A DNA stretch of 64,000 nucleotides from Luteococcus sanguinis (GTDB taxonomy: Bacteria > Actinomycetota > Actinomycetes > Propionibacteriales > Propionibacteriaceae): NCBI RefSeq assembly GCF_039527675.1, contig NZ_BAAAKI010000013.1:124001-188000 (forward strand), given 5' to 3'. The translations under genes were made by a program, and so were the position numbers. Position 1 is the stretch's first letter; every line of letters starts with the position of its first letter. Below the pieces are notes generated by a model. It did not search any database, was not told the DNA's origin, and saw nothing but the letters and a program-made list of their open reading frames with translations. Below are positions 38,826 to 46,833 of the stretch, piece by piece.

Positions 38826-39755
38826 TCAGGCGAACAGGGCCGTGGACAGCTTGCGGCGCGCCTTGAGCACGGCCGGGTCGGTCTTGCCGACGGCGTCGAA
38901 CAGCTCCAACAGGCGCAGCCGCAGCTGCTCGCGCAGGTCGGCGTCCCGGTTCTCGCGGATCAGCTCGAGAACCCGGTCGAAGGCGGCAACGGCATCGCCG
39001 TTGATGAGCTCCAGGTCAGCGGCCTGCAGCTGAGCCTCGACGTCGCCGGGCTCGGCGCTCGCCCGGGCGACGATCGCGGCAGGGTCGAAGGTCATCGAAC
39101 GCTGCAGCAGCTTGGCCTGGGCGAGACCCTGGACGGCCTCCTGGTCGGCTGGTGCGGCGGCCAGCACCTTCTCGAACTCGGCCACGGCTGTCGGGAAGTC
39201 CCCGGCGACCATGGCCTGGTCAGCGGCGGCGAAGCGCGGATCGACCTGCGGGGTCGCTGCTTCTCCGTCGGCGCCAGCCTGGTCCGCGGTGCTGGCCGCC
39301 ACCGGCTCGGCCCGTCCAGTGAGGCCATTGGCGATGGCGACCTGGCCCAGTTGCTCCAGCACGGCCTGGATCTCAGCGGCATCCCGCGTCCCCTGGAACA
39401 GCGGCGCAACCTGGCCGGCAATCACTGCGATGACAGTGGGAACGGCCTGCACCTGCAGGGCGGCGGCGATCCGCGGCTGCGCATCGACGTCGACCCGGGC
39501 CAGCAACCACTTCCCACCCGCGGCGTTCGTGGCGGCGATCAGCGCGTCCGAGACCTCTTGGGCATTGGCGCGGGCCGAGTGCAGTTCGATCACGACGGGG
39601 TACTGCATCGACCGCGACACGACGGCGTCGAAGGACGCCTCGTCCAGGTCCTGTACGTAACTGGCACCACCGCGACCGGTTGTCTGGGGCGCGGCGGGCT
39701 GGCCCAGGGCGGAAAGGTCGACGGCCCCGGGGCGGTTGAAGCTCTCAGCGGTCAT
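38826..39755 (-). CDS. Thioredoxin-like TPR protein (CnoX/YbbN type) lacking CxxC
   Basis: Protein of 309 residues: an N-terminal thioredoxin fold (about 30-140, with VVIELHSARA in place of the WCxxC segment and the cis-proline region VQAVPTVIAVIAGQ), then TPR-like helices (about 170-300). The active-site cysteines are absent, so it is probably a holdase or co-chaperone rather than a reductase, as proposed for YbbN/CnoX proteins. ATG 39755 is preceded by GGAAG. It matches the position of the possible thioredoxin Rv1324 near the M. tuberculosis glgB region (from memory). Confidence 0.85.
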   Translation of the reverse strand: MTAESFNRPGAVDLSALGQPAAPQTTGRGGASYVQDLDEASFDAVVSRSMQYPVVIELHSARANAQEVSDALIAATNAAGGKWLLARVDVDAQPRIAAALQVQAVPTVIAVIAGQVAPLFQGTRDAAEIQAVLEQLGQVAIANGLTGRAEPVAASTADQAGADGEAATPQVDPRFAAADQAMVAGDFPTAVAEFEKVLAAAPADQEAVQGLAQAKLLQRSMTFDPAAIVARASAEPGDVEAQLQAADLELINGDAVAAFDRVLELIRENRDADLREQLRLRLLELFDAVGKTDPAVLKARRKLSTALFA

Positions 39756-39805
39756 GGTGGTAATTCTTCCACGCCCACCAACCGGCGTTTTCACCTCCGG
39801 GTCCC

Positions 39806-39835
39806 CTGTCACTCAACCCCGGGGCAGTGCAAGAT
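39806..39835 (+). promoter_or_regulatory. Possible promoter of pgm
   Basis: CTGTCA (39806-39811), an 18-nt spacer and CAAGAT (39830-39835) end 7 nt before the ATG at 39843. No ribosome-binding site is seen before that ATG, so leaderless transcription is possible. Both hexamers are weak. Confidence 0.3.
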
Positions 39836-39842
39836 GGGTTCC

Positions 39843-41477
39843 ATGGCACATGAGCGCGCAGGACAACCTGCCCAGGAACAAGACCTCATCAAGGTCGAGG
39901 AGGTCGTGCAGGCCTACTACGACCTCACCCCCGACCCCTCGAACATCGACCAGCAGGTCGTCTTCGGCACCTCGGGCCATCGTGGCTCCAGCCTGGACAA
40001 GAAGTTCAACGACCTGCACATCGCCGCCACCACGCAGGCGATCGTCGAGTACCGCGCCACCCAGGGCACCGACGGACCACTGTTCATCGGCAAGGACACC
40101 CACGCGCTGAGCCTCCCGGCGTGGAAGACCGCCACCGAGGTGCTCGTCGCGAACGGTGTCGACGTGCTGGCCGAGGGTGAGGACGACTACACAGCGACCC
40201 CTGCCGTCAGCCGCGCGATCATCGTCCACAACCGGGACAACGCCGGCAAGCCGCAGGCCGACGGCATCGTCGTCACCCCCTCGCACAACCCGCCGCGCGA
40301 TGGTGGCTTCAAGTACAACCCGCCGAATGGTGGCCCAGCCGACACCGACGCCACCAAGTGGATCGCTGGTCGCGCCAACGAGCTGATGGCTGACCCCACC
40401 GGCATCAAGCGGATGCCCTATGACCAGGCCAAGGGCTCGGTCGAGCGCTTCGACTACATCACCGCCTACTGCACCGACCTCAAGAACGCGATCAACCTGG
40501 ACGCGATCCGCGAGGCCGGCGTCAAGATCGGCGCCGACCCCATGGGTGGTGCCTCGGTGCAATTCTGGGGCTACATCGCCGACAAGCTCGGTCTGGACCT
40601 CACCGTCATCAACCCCGAGGTCGACCCGACCTGGCGTTTCATGACGCTCGACACCGACGGCAAGATCCGGATGGATTGCTCCTCCCCCGATGCGATGGCC
40701 TCGCTGATCAAGAACAAGGACAACTTCCAGCTGTCCACCGGCAACGACGCCGACTCCGACCGGCACGGCGTCGTCACCCCGGACGCTGGCTTGATGAACC
40801 CGAACCACTACCTGGCGGTGGCGATCTGGTACCTCTTCCAGAACCGTCCTGGCTGGGGCGAGCGGGCCCGCGTCGGCAAGACGCTGGTCTCCAGCTCCAT
40901 GATCGACAAGGTCGCGGCCGAGATCGGACGCGAGCTGGTGGAGGTCCCTGTGGGCTTCAAGTGGTTCGTCCCAGGCCTGATCTCCGGCGACATGGGCTTC
41001 GGCGGCGAGGAGTCGGCTGGAGCGTCCTTCCTGGCGCTGGACGGGTCGACCTGGACGACCGACAAGGACGGCATCCTGCTCGACCTGCTGGCCAGCGAGA
41101 TCCTTGCGGTGACCGGGAAGACCCCGAGCGAGCACTACGCCGACCTGGAGGCCAAGTACGGTCGCAGCTACTACGCACGCGTGGACGCGGACGCCAATCG
41201 CGAGCAGAAGGCGCGGCTCTCGAAGCTGTCGCCGGCCGACATCACCGCCACCGAGCTGGCCGGCGAGCCCATTACGGCGGTACTCACCGAGGCCCCCGGA
41301 AACGGCGCGGCGATCGGTGGCGTGAAGGTCACCACCGAGAACGGTTGGTTCGCCGCCCGTCCGTCGGGCACCGAGGACAAGTACAAGATCTACGCCGAGT
41401 CGCTGAAGTCGGCCGAGCACCTGGCACAGATCCAGGCGGAGGCGAAGGACGTCGTGAACGCGGCCCTCAACGCCTGA
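39843..41477 (+). CDS. pgm: Phosphoglucomutase (alpha-D-glucose-specific)
   Basis: Interconverts glucose-1-phosphate and glucose-6-phosphate, linking glycogen to glycolysis. It has 544 residues. The active phosphoserine loop is VVTPSHNPPRDGG (about 142), preceded by FGTSGHRGSS (about 40). The metal-binding loop is STGNDADSDRHGVV (about 300), the sugar-specificity loop GGEESAGASF (about 385), and the phosphate-binding RPSGTEDKYKIYAES is near the C-terminus. ATG 39834 (MGSMA) is an alternative start. It stands divergent from the thioredoxin-like gene and is followed by the sequence gap. Confidence 0.96.
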   Translation: MAHERAGQPAQEQDLIKVEEVVQAYYDLTPDPSNIDQQVVFGTSGHRGSSLDKKFNDLHIAATTQAIVEYRATQGTDGPLFIGKDTHALSLPAWKTATEVLVANGVDVLAEGEDDYTATPAVSRAIIVHNRDNAGKPQADGIVVTPSHNPPRDGGFKYNPPNGGPADTDATKWIAGRANELMADPTGIKRMPYDQAKGSVERFDYITAYCTDLKNAINLDAIREAGVKIGADPMGGASVQFWGYIADKLGLDLTVINPEVDPTWRFMTLDTDGKIRMDCSSPDAMASLIKNKDNFQLSTGNDADSDRHGVVTPDAGLMNPNHYLAVAIWYLFQNRPGWGERARVGKTLVSSSMIDKVAAEIGRELVEVPVGFKWFVPGLISGDMGFGGEESAGASFLALDGSTWTTDKDGILLDLLASEILAVTGKTPSEHYADLEAKYGRSYYARVDADANREQKARLSKLSPADITATELAGEPITAVLTEAPGNGAAIGGVKVTTENGWFAARPSGTEDKYKIYAESLKSAEHLAQIQAEAKDVVNAALNA

Positions 41478-41501
41478 GCCACCCGCGAAACACGCTTTCG
41501 G

Positions 41502-41523
41502 NNNNNNNNNNNNNNNNNNNNNN
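41502..41523. other. Run of 22 N (assembly gap)
   Basis: Undetermined bases 24 nt after the pgm stop. The flanks are not coding on either strand. A strong hairpin terminator that stops sequencing polymerase is the natural explanation for a gap just behind a gene end; its true length is unknown. The remaining intergenic bases to 41644 show only the small dyad listed separately. Confidence 0.95.
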
Positions 41524-41621
41524 CCAATCGGGAGCGGCGCCTCGTTGTTGCGTCGTCGCAGTGACATCGTGGGCCCAGCGCGTACCCGTGGACGATGGAT
41601 CGTTCAAGCGGCCAGATTTCC

Positions 41622-41636
41622 CACCCTGTCAGGGTG
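41622..41636. terminator. Short hairpin downstream of the PH-domain gene
   Basis: CACCCTG-T-CAGGGTG forms a 15-nt near-palindrome 9 nt past the stop of the minus-strand PH-domain gene. The stem is short with no T tract, so it may be a weak terminator or a protein site. Confidence 0.3.
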
Positions 41637-41644
41637 CGGAAGGC

Positions 41645-42199
41645 TCAGGAACCATCGTCCTCGTCGTCCGGCTCCTGCACCCGGACATTGGCTCGGAGAC
41701 CCGCTCGCTGGATCACCTGCTGGATCGTCAGGTCGCGCTCCTCGGGGCGTCCGACGTAGGTGATGTCGCGCAAGCCTTGGTCCTGGGCAGCCGACTCGAA
41801 GGTGAAGTGGCCGTAACCCAGGATCCGTCCCCAGAAGGGCTGGGCGACGGAGATGTCGAGGATTCGGGTCATCGGCATGGTGGCCAGGTGCTGGTCGAGG
41901 ATGCCGTGCACCCGGAAGACCCGCATGTTGGTGATGACGAAGCGGTCCATGTACTGGATGTGGATCTTCACCAGCGCCCACAACATCACGGCGAATCCCA
42001 GTGCCACGGGAACCCAGAAGAGGTCCCCCCAGTGCGGCAGCATCCAGAACCAGGGGATGAGGGCGACGATCGCCAGCACGGGCCCTGCCATGGTCACCCA
42101 GTGCTTGGGGACCTCGTCGATCACGTACTCCCCCTCCCCGCTGATGAGGTGGCGGTCGACGTCAGGTTCGACGAAGCGGGTGAAGAATCCGGCGGCCAT
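41645..42199 (-). CDS. PH domain-containing membrane protein (bPH2 type)
   Basis: Protein of 184 residues. Two adjacent hydrophobic segments (about 36-55 and 59-78) are followed by a bacterial PH-like domain (DRFVITNMRVFRVHGILDQHLATMP onward, in pieces) with the family segment TRILDISVAQPFWGRILGYGHFTFES. The C-terminus is acidic (EPDDEDDGS). Function unknown; similar actinobacterial proteins are membrane-associated. It lies 15 nt behind a small membrane-protein gene, probably one operon. Confidence 0.82.
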   Translation of the reverse strand: MAAGFFTRFVEPDVDRHLISGEGEYVIDEVPKHWVTMAGPVLAIVALIPWFWMLPHWGDLFWVPVALGFAVMLWALVKIHIQYMDRFVITNMRVFRVHGILDQHLATMPMTRILDISVAQPFWGRILGYGHFTFESAAQDQGLRDITYVGRPEERDLTIQQVIQRAGLRANVRVQEPDDEDDGS

Positions 42200-42214
42200 C
42201 GAGGTGGCCGAGGG

Positions 42215-42364
42215 TCAGTTCGCGAGGGCGCGGAACAGGCGGGTGATGGCGTCCACGACGGACTTCACACCGTTGGCGAACTCCTCGGGCTGGGTCGCGA
42301 TGTAGTAGATGATGAACGCGACCAGGAGGGTCCACAAGATCTTCTTGGCCCACTCGGGCATCAT
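42215..42364 (-). CDS. Small membrane protein of 49 residues
   Basis: Starts at tandem ATG codons (42364, 42361) with GAGGAG 4-7 nt upstream. One hydrophobic helix (WTLLVAFIIYYIA, about residues 9-22) is followed by an amphipathic helix (ANGVKSVVDAITRLFRALAN). Good ribosome-binding site and codon use support it as real. I do not recognise a family. Its position just before the PH-domain gene suggests a membrane partner. Confidence 0.6.
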   Translation of the reverse strand: MMPEWAKKILWTLLVAFIIYYIATQPEEFANGVKSVVDAITRLFRALAN

Positions 42365-42554
42365 CGTTCTCCTCGCTGTGTACGGCAGGGTGGCCATAGG
42401 GGAAGGTCACACCGGTCTGCACCATAGTGCCGCAGCCTGGCCCTGCGGTCACCAACGGCGCGCCAAACCCTTCAGCGGCAGTGCAGGGTTCACGGTTGCG
42501 GAAACCCGCCACCCGCCCGCCCGCGCCTCAATGGCCTGTGAAAGAGTTGGACCC

Positions 42555-43004
42555 ATGGACAACGAGAACCTCTTCATCTGCATCGACCACGTCGGCCTGG
42601 CCGTCAACGACCTCGACGAGGCCATCAAGTTCCACACCGAGAAGTTCGGCTGGCGCTTGCTCCACCAGGAGGTCAACGAGGAGCAGGGCGTTGCCGAGGC
42701 CATGATGGGCACCGGCTCGCAGCTGCCCGAGAGCGCCCAGATCCAGCTTCTGGCCCCGCTGAAGGAAGACTCCACCATCGGCAAGTGGCTGGCCCGCAAC
42801 GGCGGCCCCGGCATCCAGCAGCTCTGCTACCGCGTGGCCGACATCGACCACGTGTGCGAGGTGCTGCGCGAGCGCGGCCTGCGCCTGCTCTACCCCGAGC
42901 CCAAGACCGGCACCGGTGGCGCGCGCATCAACTTCGTCCACCCGAAGGATGCCGGTGGCGTCCTGCTCGAGCTGACCGAGCCCCCGGCCAACGCCGCTCA
43001 CTGA
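42555..43004 (+). CDS. mce: Methylmalonyl-CoA epimerase
   Basis: Interconverts (R)- and (S)-methylmalonyl-CoA in the propionate (Wood-Werkman) pathway. It has 149 residues, of the vicinal-oxygen-chelate fold. FICIDHVG holds His12, matching P. shermanii His12. Gln64 in AQIQLLAPL and the glutamate in LLELTEP (Glu139) match two more metal ligands. The fourth ligand, His91 in P. shermanii, is replaced by Gln89 (GIQQLCYRV). From memory, mycobacterial homologues also have the QQ form. Start ATG 42555 has GAAAGAG 8 nt upstream. A clear hairpin follows the gene. Confidence 0.93.
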   Translation: MDNENLFICIDHVGLAVNDLDEAIKFHTEKFGWRLLHQEVNEEQGVAEAMMGTGSQLPESAQIQLLAPLKEDSTIGKWLARNGGPGIQQLCYRVADIDHVCEVLRERGLRLLYPEPKTGTGGARINFVHPKDAGGVLLELTEPPANAAH

Positions 43005-43031
43005 GCCAGCCGACCATTCATTTCCGTCGCC

Positions 43032-43063
43032 GCGGGCGGCGCTCCCCTCGGAGCGCCGCCCGC
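43032..43063 (+). terminator. Hairpin terminator after mce
   Basis: A perfect 14-bp inverted repeat (43032-43045 and 43050-43063) with a CCTC loop, 28 nt after the epimerase stop and before the promoter region of the coiled-coil gene. There is no T tract. Confidence 0.8.
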
Positions 43064-43139
43064 ACTGCGTCCGGGCGGTGTTGGTAGCCTCAAGGGTGGG
43101 CGCCACTCCCCCGGCGAGCCGCTGGACGAGAGGAATGAC

Positions 43140-44381
43140 GTGACGCAGCAGTCGGACGATTACTACGACGACACCGCGAACGAGGAGACGGGCCTCAACC
43201 TGTTCGACGACTCGGCAAGCGCGGCGGGGTCCTTCACCCGCGAGATGTTCGGCTACGACCGTGGGTCGGTCGACAGTTACGTCCGCGAGATCGAGAAGCA
43301 GCTCTCGACGCTCAAGCAGCTCGTCCGCACCCTGCGCCACGAGGTCGCACTGGCCGAGCGGACCAACGGCACCACCGACTTCACCCGGCTCGGGTCCCAC
43401 GCCACCGGCATCCTGCGTACCGCCGAGTCCCAGGGCAATGACCTGGTCGCCAAGGCCTCCATCGAGGCCGAACGGATCAAGGAGGAGGGGCGGCGTGTCG
43501 CGGCCGACCTCCGCGCCAATGCCCAGGCCGAGGCGGACGACATCCGGGTCGCGGGCCTGGCGAACCTGCGCCAACTGCGCGAGGACCTCGAGGGCGAGCA
43601 GACCACCACGATCATGGCCGCGCGAGGCGAGGCCCAGTCCATCATCGCCGCCGCCCGCCGCCAGGCCGACGCACTGGCCACCCAGGCGCGGCAGAATTTC
43701 GCCAACCAGACCCAGGCCGCCGAGCTGCAGGCCGAGAGGATCATCGCCGAGGCGAACCGCCGCGCCGCCGACATCGAGGCAGCAGCGAAGCAGACCGCTG
43801 AGACCCATCTGGTCGAGGCCAATGCCCGCCACGACGAACTGCGCCTCAAGGCGGAGGCGCTGCTGAGCGAGGCCACCCAGCACCACGAGCAGTCAGCCGC
43901 CGACCTGGCGAACCAGGCAGAGGAGGCCCAGCAGATCCGTTCGCGAGCGCTGGCCGAGGCCGAGAAGACCAAGGCCGAAGCCGCGCGCGAAGCGGAGACG
44001 ACGATCGCGTCCGCCCACCGTCAGGCAGCCATGCTGAAGGACCGCCTCGAGGAGCAGTACGCCTGGCGCAAGGAGCAGTTGGAGCGCGAGGTCGCAGCGT
44101 TGGTGCAGCGCAAGGGAGCGGTCGTGGCGCAGATGTCGAACCTGCGCCAGCTCGCGGGTGACGCGCCGCTCGACTTCCCCGACGACGATCCCTTCGGCTC
44201 CTCCGACCCGCGGGAGAAGCAGACCTTCGCCGCCGAGCAGCTGCCGCCGCTCGACGCCGACGCGACCCAGGTGCAGCCCCGCATCGAGTCCGGTGAACAG
44301 ACCCAGGTCTTCGACCATACATCCACCGAGGTCTTCGACCGCTCCGACGTCGAGTACACCGAGGTGGTCAGGCGCGACTGA
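43140..44381 (+). CDS. Scy/FilP-like coiled-coil protein with DivIVA-type N-terminus
   Basis: Protein of 413 residues from GTG 43140 (GAGAGGA site 6 nt upstream; an ATG at 43135 is followed by an immediate stop). Residues about 30-70 (FTREMFGYDRGSVDSYVREIEKQL in pieces) match the DivIVA N-terminal domain. Residues about 70-340 are an unbroken Ala/Glu/Gln/Arg-rich coiled coil; the last 70 are acidic and disordered. In Streptomyces the cytoskeletal scaffolds Scy and FilP lie next to a methylmalonyl-CoA epimerase gene (from memory), as here. A polar-growth or cell-shape scaffold role is therefore likely. Confidence 0.8.
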   Translation: MTQQSDDYYDDTANEETGLNLFDDSASAAGSFTREMFGYDRGSVDSYVREIEKQLSTLKQLVRTLRHEVALAERTNGTTDFTRLGSHATGILRTAESQGNDLVAKASIEAERIKEEGRRVAADLRANAQAEADDIRVAGLANLRQLREDLEGEQTTTIMAARGEAQSIIAAARRQADALATQARQNFANQTQAAELQAERIIAEANRRAADIEAAAKQTAETHLVEANARHDELRLKAEALLSEATQHHEQSAADLANQAEEAQQIRSRALAEAEKTKAEAAREAETTIASAHRQAAMLKDRLEEQYAWRKEQLEREVAALVQRKGAVVAQMSNLRQLAGDAPLDFPDDDPFGSSDPREKQTFAAEQLPPLDADATQVQPRIESGEQTQVFDHTSTEVFDRSDVEYTEVVRRD

Positions 44382-44386
44382 CTTAC

Positions 44387-45463
44387 TCAACCCCTGTCGG
44401 TGTGCGTCGTGCCCGCCGAATCGCGCCAGATGACCGTGGGCCTGGTGAAGTCCGTGTTGCGCTTCTCGGCCGCAGAGACCCAACAGCTGTACGTGCCCGC
44501 GAGCACTTCCTTGGTCTCGACGCTTTCGGGATTGTCGGCCCACACGACGCTCACCAGCCTTGCGCCCTGTGGGAGGACGCCCGCAGCCCAGGCCCTGCCC
44601 TGGCCCGTCAGCTGCTGCGATGTGAAGCTCTTCGTCACCGACGAAGTCGACAGTGGGCTCGTGGCTCCCGAACCTTCCGCGATGAGCTCGAACATGTCGT
44701 GGGCCTCGGAGACGATGACGCTCACGTCGCCGCCCAGCAGCTGGGTCGTTGCCGCGGGCAGCGCTCGTCCGGTGCCCTCGCGGTAGACCCCTGCGGTGTC
44801 GCGGAAGAAGATGTCGGCCTTCTCCCCACTGCCAACCGGATGGTCGTAGCGCATCAGGAGCACGCTGACCCCGGAGCTGCCGAGCGGGACGGGCTTGGTG
44901 GTGACGACCTCGCTCGGGGTGTCGTCGCCGGGCCGCCCGACGCGTGCCACCCAGGTGGGATTGCCGGGCACGGTGACGACACGCCAGCGCTGCAGGTCAC
45001 CACCCCCCGCCGTCATGATGGACGCAACCTCGGTGAGCTTTCCCGAACCGCTGCGGATGTCGAGCGGTGTGACCAGTTGCGCGCCCGTACTCGATCGCAC
45101 CTCGATCTGCACGCCATCGGCGCAATCCGTGACGGCCGGGGCCGCGCCACACCTCGCGACGAAGGTCGGCTGGTCGAGGAGTTCACCGTTGGCGAGTTCG
45201 TTCCCGTCCAACCGCACCTCGACGAGCGAACTCGGGGAGTTCGCGCTGTCCAAGGAGGTCCTGGTGCCCTGCTGCGTGACCATCGTGGCAGTCAACAGGC
45301 CAACCCCGCACAAGGCCCCGGCCCAGGCCGCCCGACGCTGGTTGCGCTCGCGGACCCCTTGCCGGCCGCGCGCGATCAGCTCGTCGAGGTCCAGGTTGAC
45401 TTCATGGGTACGAGCCGATTCGGCCAGGTGCTGCTTCAGGTCGTGTTCGAAGTCGGTGCTCAT
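44387..45463 (-). CDS. Membrane protein co-encoded with ECF sigma factor, putative regulator
   Basis: Protein of 358 residues. A cytoplasmic N-terminal 44 residues (acidic helix, then basic RNQRR) is followed by one membrane span (about 45-63) and an extracytoplasmic domain of about 290 residues with a cysteine pair (CGAAPAVTDC, about 103-113). The topology and the 4-nt overlap with the sigma gene fit an anti-sigma factor or sensor. No zinc-binding HxxxCxxC anti-sigma motif is present. The stop lies 5 nt from the converging coiled-coil gene. Function is inferred from context only. Confidence 0.65.
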   Translation of the reverse strand: MSTDFEHDLKQHLAESARTHEVNLDLDELIARGRQGVRERNQRRAAWAGALCGVGLLTATMVTQQGTRTSLDSANSPSSLVEVRLDGNELANGELLDQPTFVARCGAAPAVTDCADGVQIEVRSSTGAQLVTPLDIRSGSGKLTEVASIMTAGGGDLQRWRVVTVPGNPTWVARVGRPGDDTPSEVVTTKPVPLGSSGVSVLLMRYDHPVGSGEKADIFFRDTAGVYREGTGRALPAATTQLLGGDVSVIVSEAHDMFELIAEGSGATSPLSTSSVTKSFTSQQLTGQGRAWAAGVLPQGARLVSVVWADNPESVETKEVLAGTYSCWVSAAEKRNTDFTRPTVIWRDSAGTTHTDRG

Positions 45464-45966
45464 GCAAGTGCTCCTTCGGCTTGAAGGGTGCGCAGGGTGG
45501 CCAGGCCGCGTGATGCGGCCGACTTCACTGCGCCGGGGGAAATGTTCAGGGACTCGGCGATCTCTCGCTCGGTCATGTCGCAGAAGTAGCGCAGCACGAT
45601 CACCCTGCGCTGCCCCTCCGGCAATCGCCGCACCAACCTGGCCACCTCATCGTGCGTGGCAAGACGCTCATGCGCGTCCAGGGCGGCCAGCGAGCTGGCT
45701 GGGTCGTCGTCCAGGACCTCCGAGCGGCGGGAGCGCCATCGGTCGATGTTCTCGTTGACGAGTGTCCGTCTGGCATAGGCCAGGGCGTCCGCGCGGCGCA
45801 CCTTCGGCCACGCCACGTAGGTCTTGACCAAGGCACTCTGCACCAGGTCATCGGCCTGTTCCCGGTTGCCGGTCAGCAGCCAGGCCGTTCCGCTCAGCGA
45901 CGACTGCGCGTCGGTGACGAATTGGGAGAATTCCTCATCCCGCTGCGCCTTCTTTGGGCCAAACAT
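45460..45966 (-). CDS. SigE-family ECF RNA polymerase sigma factor
   Basis: Sigma-70 family member of 168 residues with region 2 (LSGTAWLLTGNREQADDLVQSALVKTYVAWPKV in pieces, about 26-60; the -10 contacts lie here) and region 4 (LPEGQRRVIVLRYFCDMTEREIAESLNISPGAVKSAASRG in pieces, about 117-157). It matches the actinobacterial SigE family of ECF factors. The upstream GCAACC-N16-CGT motif suggests it transcribes itself. It is co-translated with the membrane protein. Confidence 0.92.
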   Translation of the reverse strand: MFGPKKAQRDEEFSQFVTDAQSSLSGTAWLLTGNREQADDLVQSALVKTYVAWPKVRRADALAYARRTLVNENIDRWRSRRSEVLDDDPASSLAALDAHERLATHDEVARLVRRLPEGQRRVIVLRYFCDMTEREIAESLNISPGAVKSAASRGLATLRTLQAEGALA

Positions 45967-46000
45967 CGTGTCCCCGTCCTGTGGGTGTCCTCACCCAGCA

Positions 46001-46027
46001 CTACGGAGGAAGGCACCAGAAGGTTGC
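46001..46027 (-). promoter_or_regulatory. Candidate ECF autoregulated promoter
   Basis: On the minus strand GCAACC (46027-46022), 16 nt, then CGTAG (46005-46001), about 35 nt before the sigma gene. An AAC-containing -35 and CGT-type -10 are typical of ECF sigma targets, which are usually autoregulated. No second copy was recognised elsewhere in the window. Confidence 0.45.
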
Positions 46028-46034
46028 TCCAGCC

Positions 46035-46751
46035 TCAGAACAATCGGTCCTCGGCGTGGTCCATTCCGCGCAGCGCGTCGTAGTCGACCGTGACACATGC
46101 GATGCCGCGGTCGCCGGCCAGCACCCGGGCTTGCGGCTTGATCTGCTGGGCCGCGAAGACCCCGGCGACCGGGCTCATCAGCGGGTCGCGGTTCATCAGT
46201 TCGAGGTAACGGGAGAGCTGCTCGACCCCGTCGATCTCACCCCGACGCTTCACCTCGACGGCCACGTACTGGCCCTCGTCGCTGCGCAACAGCAGGTCCA
46301 CCGGGCCGATGGCGGTGAAGTATTCGCGCTGGACCAAGGTCCAACCGTCCCCGAAGGTGGTCGGGTTCTCCGCGAGCAGGGCCTGGAGGTGGGCTTCGAC
46401 GCCGTCCTTCTGCAGGCCCGGGTCGACTCCGAAGTCCTGTTCGACGTCCAGGTGCACGGCGCCGATCGAGATCTGCAATGTGTCGCCCCCCTTGCCCTTG
46501 ACCTCCCAGACCTGGGTGATCGTCGGGTCGAGGTCGGCCGTGGTGGCGGGGACGTCGGTTGCCTCGTCGAGGTGGGTGACCTCGAGCGTGCACGGCGGGC
46601 TCATCCAGTTCAGCGGCTTGTAGGCGCGGTCGTCGGCATGGATCGAGACCGAGGAGTCGGCCTTGACGATGATCAGCCGCTTCGCCATCGGCAGGTGCGC
46701 CGTGAGCCGCCCCGCGTAGTCGACCTGACAATCCGCAATCACCAAACGCAC
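46035..46751 (-). CDS. nucS: Mismatch endonuclease NucS (EndoMS)
   Basis: Mismatch-specific endonuclease of the non-canonical repair pathway used by actinobacteria lacking MutS/MutL. It has 238 residues: an N-terminal DNA-binding domain (IADCQVDYAGRL start, LIIVKADSSVSIHADDRAYKPLNWM region in pieces), and a C-terminal RecB-like nuclease with PVDLLLRSDEG and the catalytic VAVEVKRRG (about 175). The start is GTG at 46751. Divergent from the zinc-protein gene across about 80 bp. Confidence 0.95.
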   Translation of the reverse strand: MRLVIADCQVDYAGRLTAHLPMAKRLIIVKADSSVSIHADDRAYKPLNWMSPPCTLEVTHLDEATDVPATTADLDPTITQVWEVKGKGGDTLQISIGAVHLDVEQDFGVDPGLQKDGVEAHLQALLAENPTTFGDGWTLVQREYFTAIGPVDLLLRSDEGQYVAVEVKRRGEIDGVEQLSRYLELMNRDPLMSPVAGVFAAQQIKPQARVLAGDRGIACVTVDYDALRGMDHAEDRLF

Positions 46752-46821
46752 GCGGTCAACCTACCTGACGATCTTCGCCATGCCTGACGATCTTCTCCCC
46801 GTTGCGTCACGATCTGGCCGG

Positions 46822-46827
46822 TACGCT
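46822..46827 (+). promoter_or_regulatory. Leaderless-type -10 hexamer for the 46834 gene
   Basis: TACGCT ends 6 nt before the GTG start at 46834. No ribosome-binding site is present between them. Confidence 0.45.
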
Positions 46828-46833
46828 GGCCAG

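Noticed and set aside
39351..39842. Upstream extension of the pgm reading frame
   Set aside because: It runs antisense through the thioredoxin-like gene; phosphoglucomutase similarity begins after the ATG at 39843.
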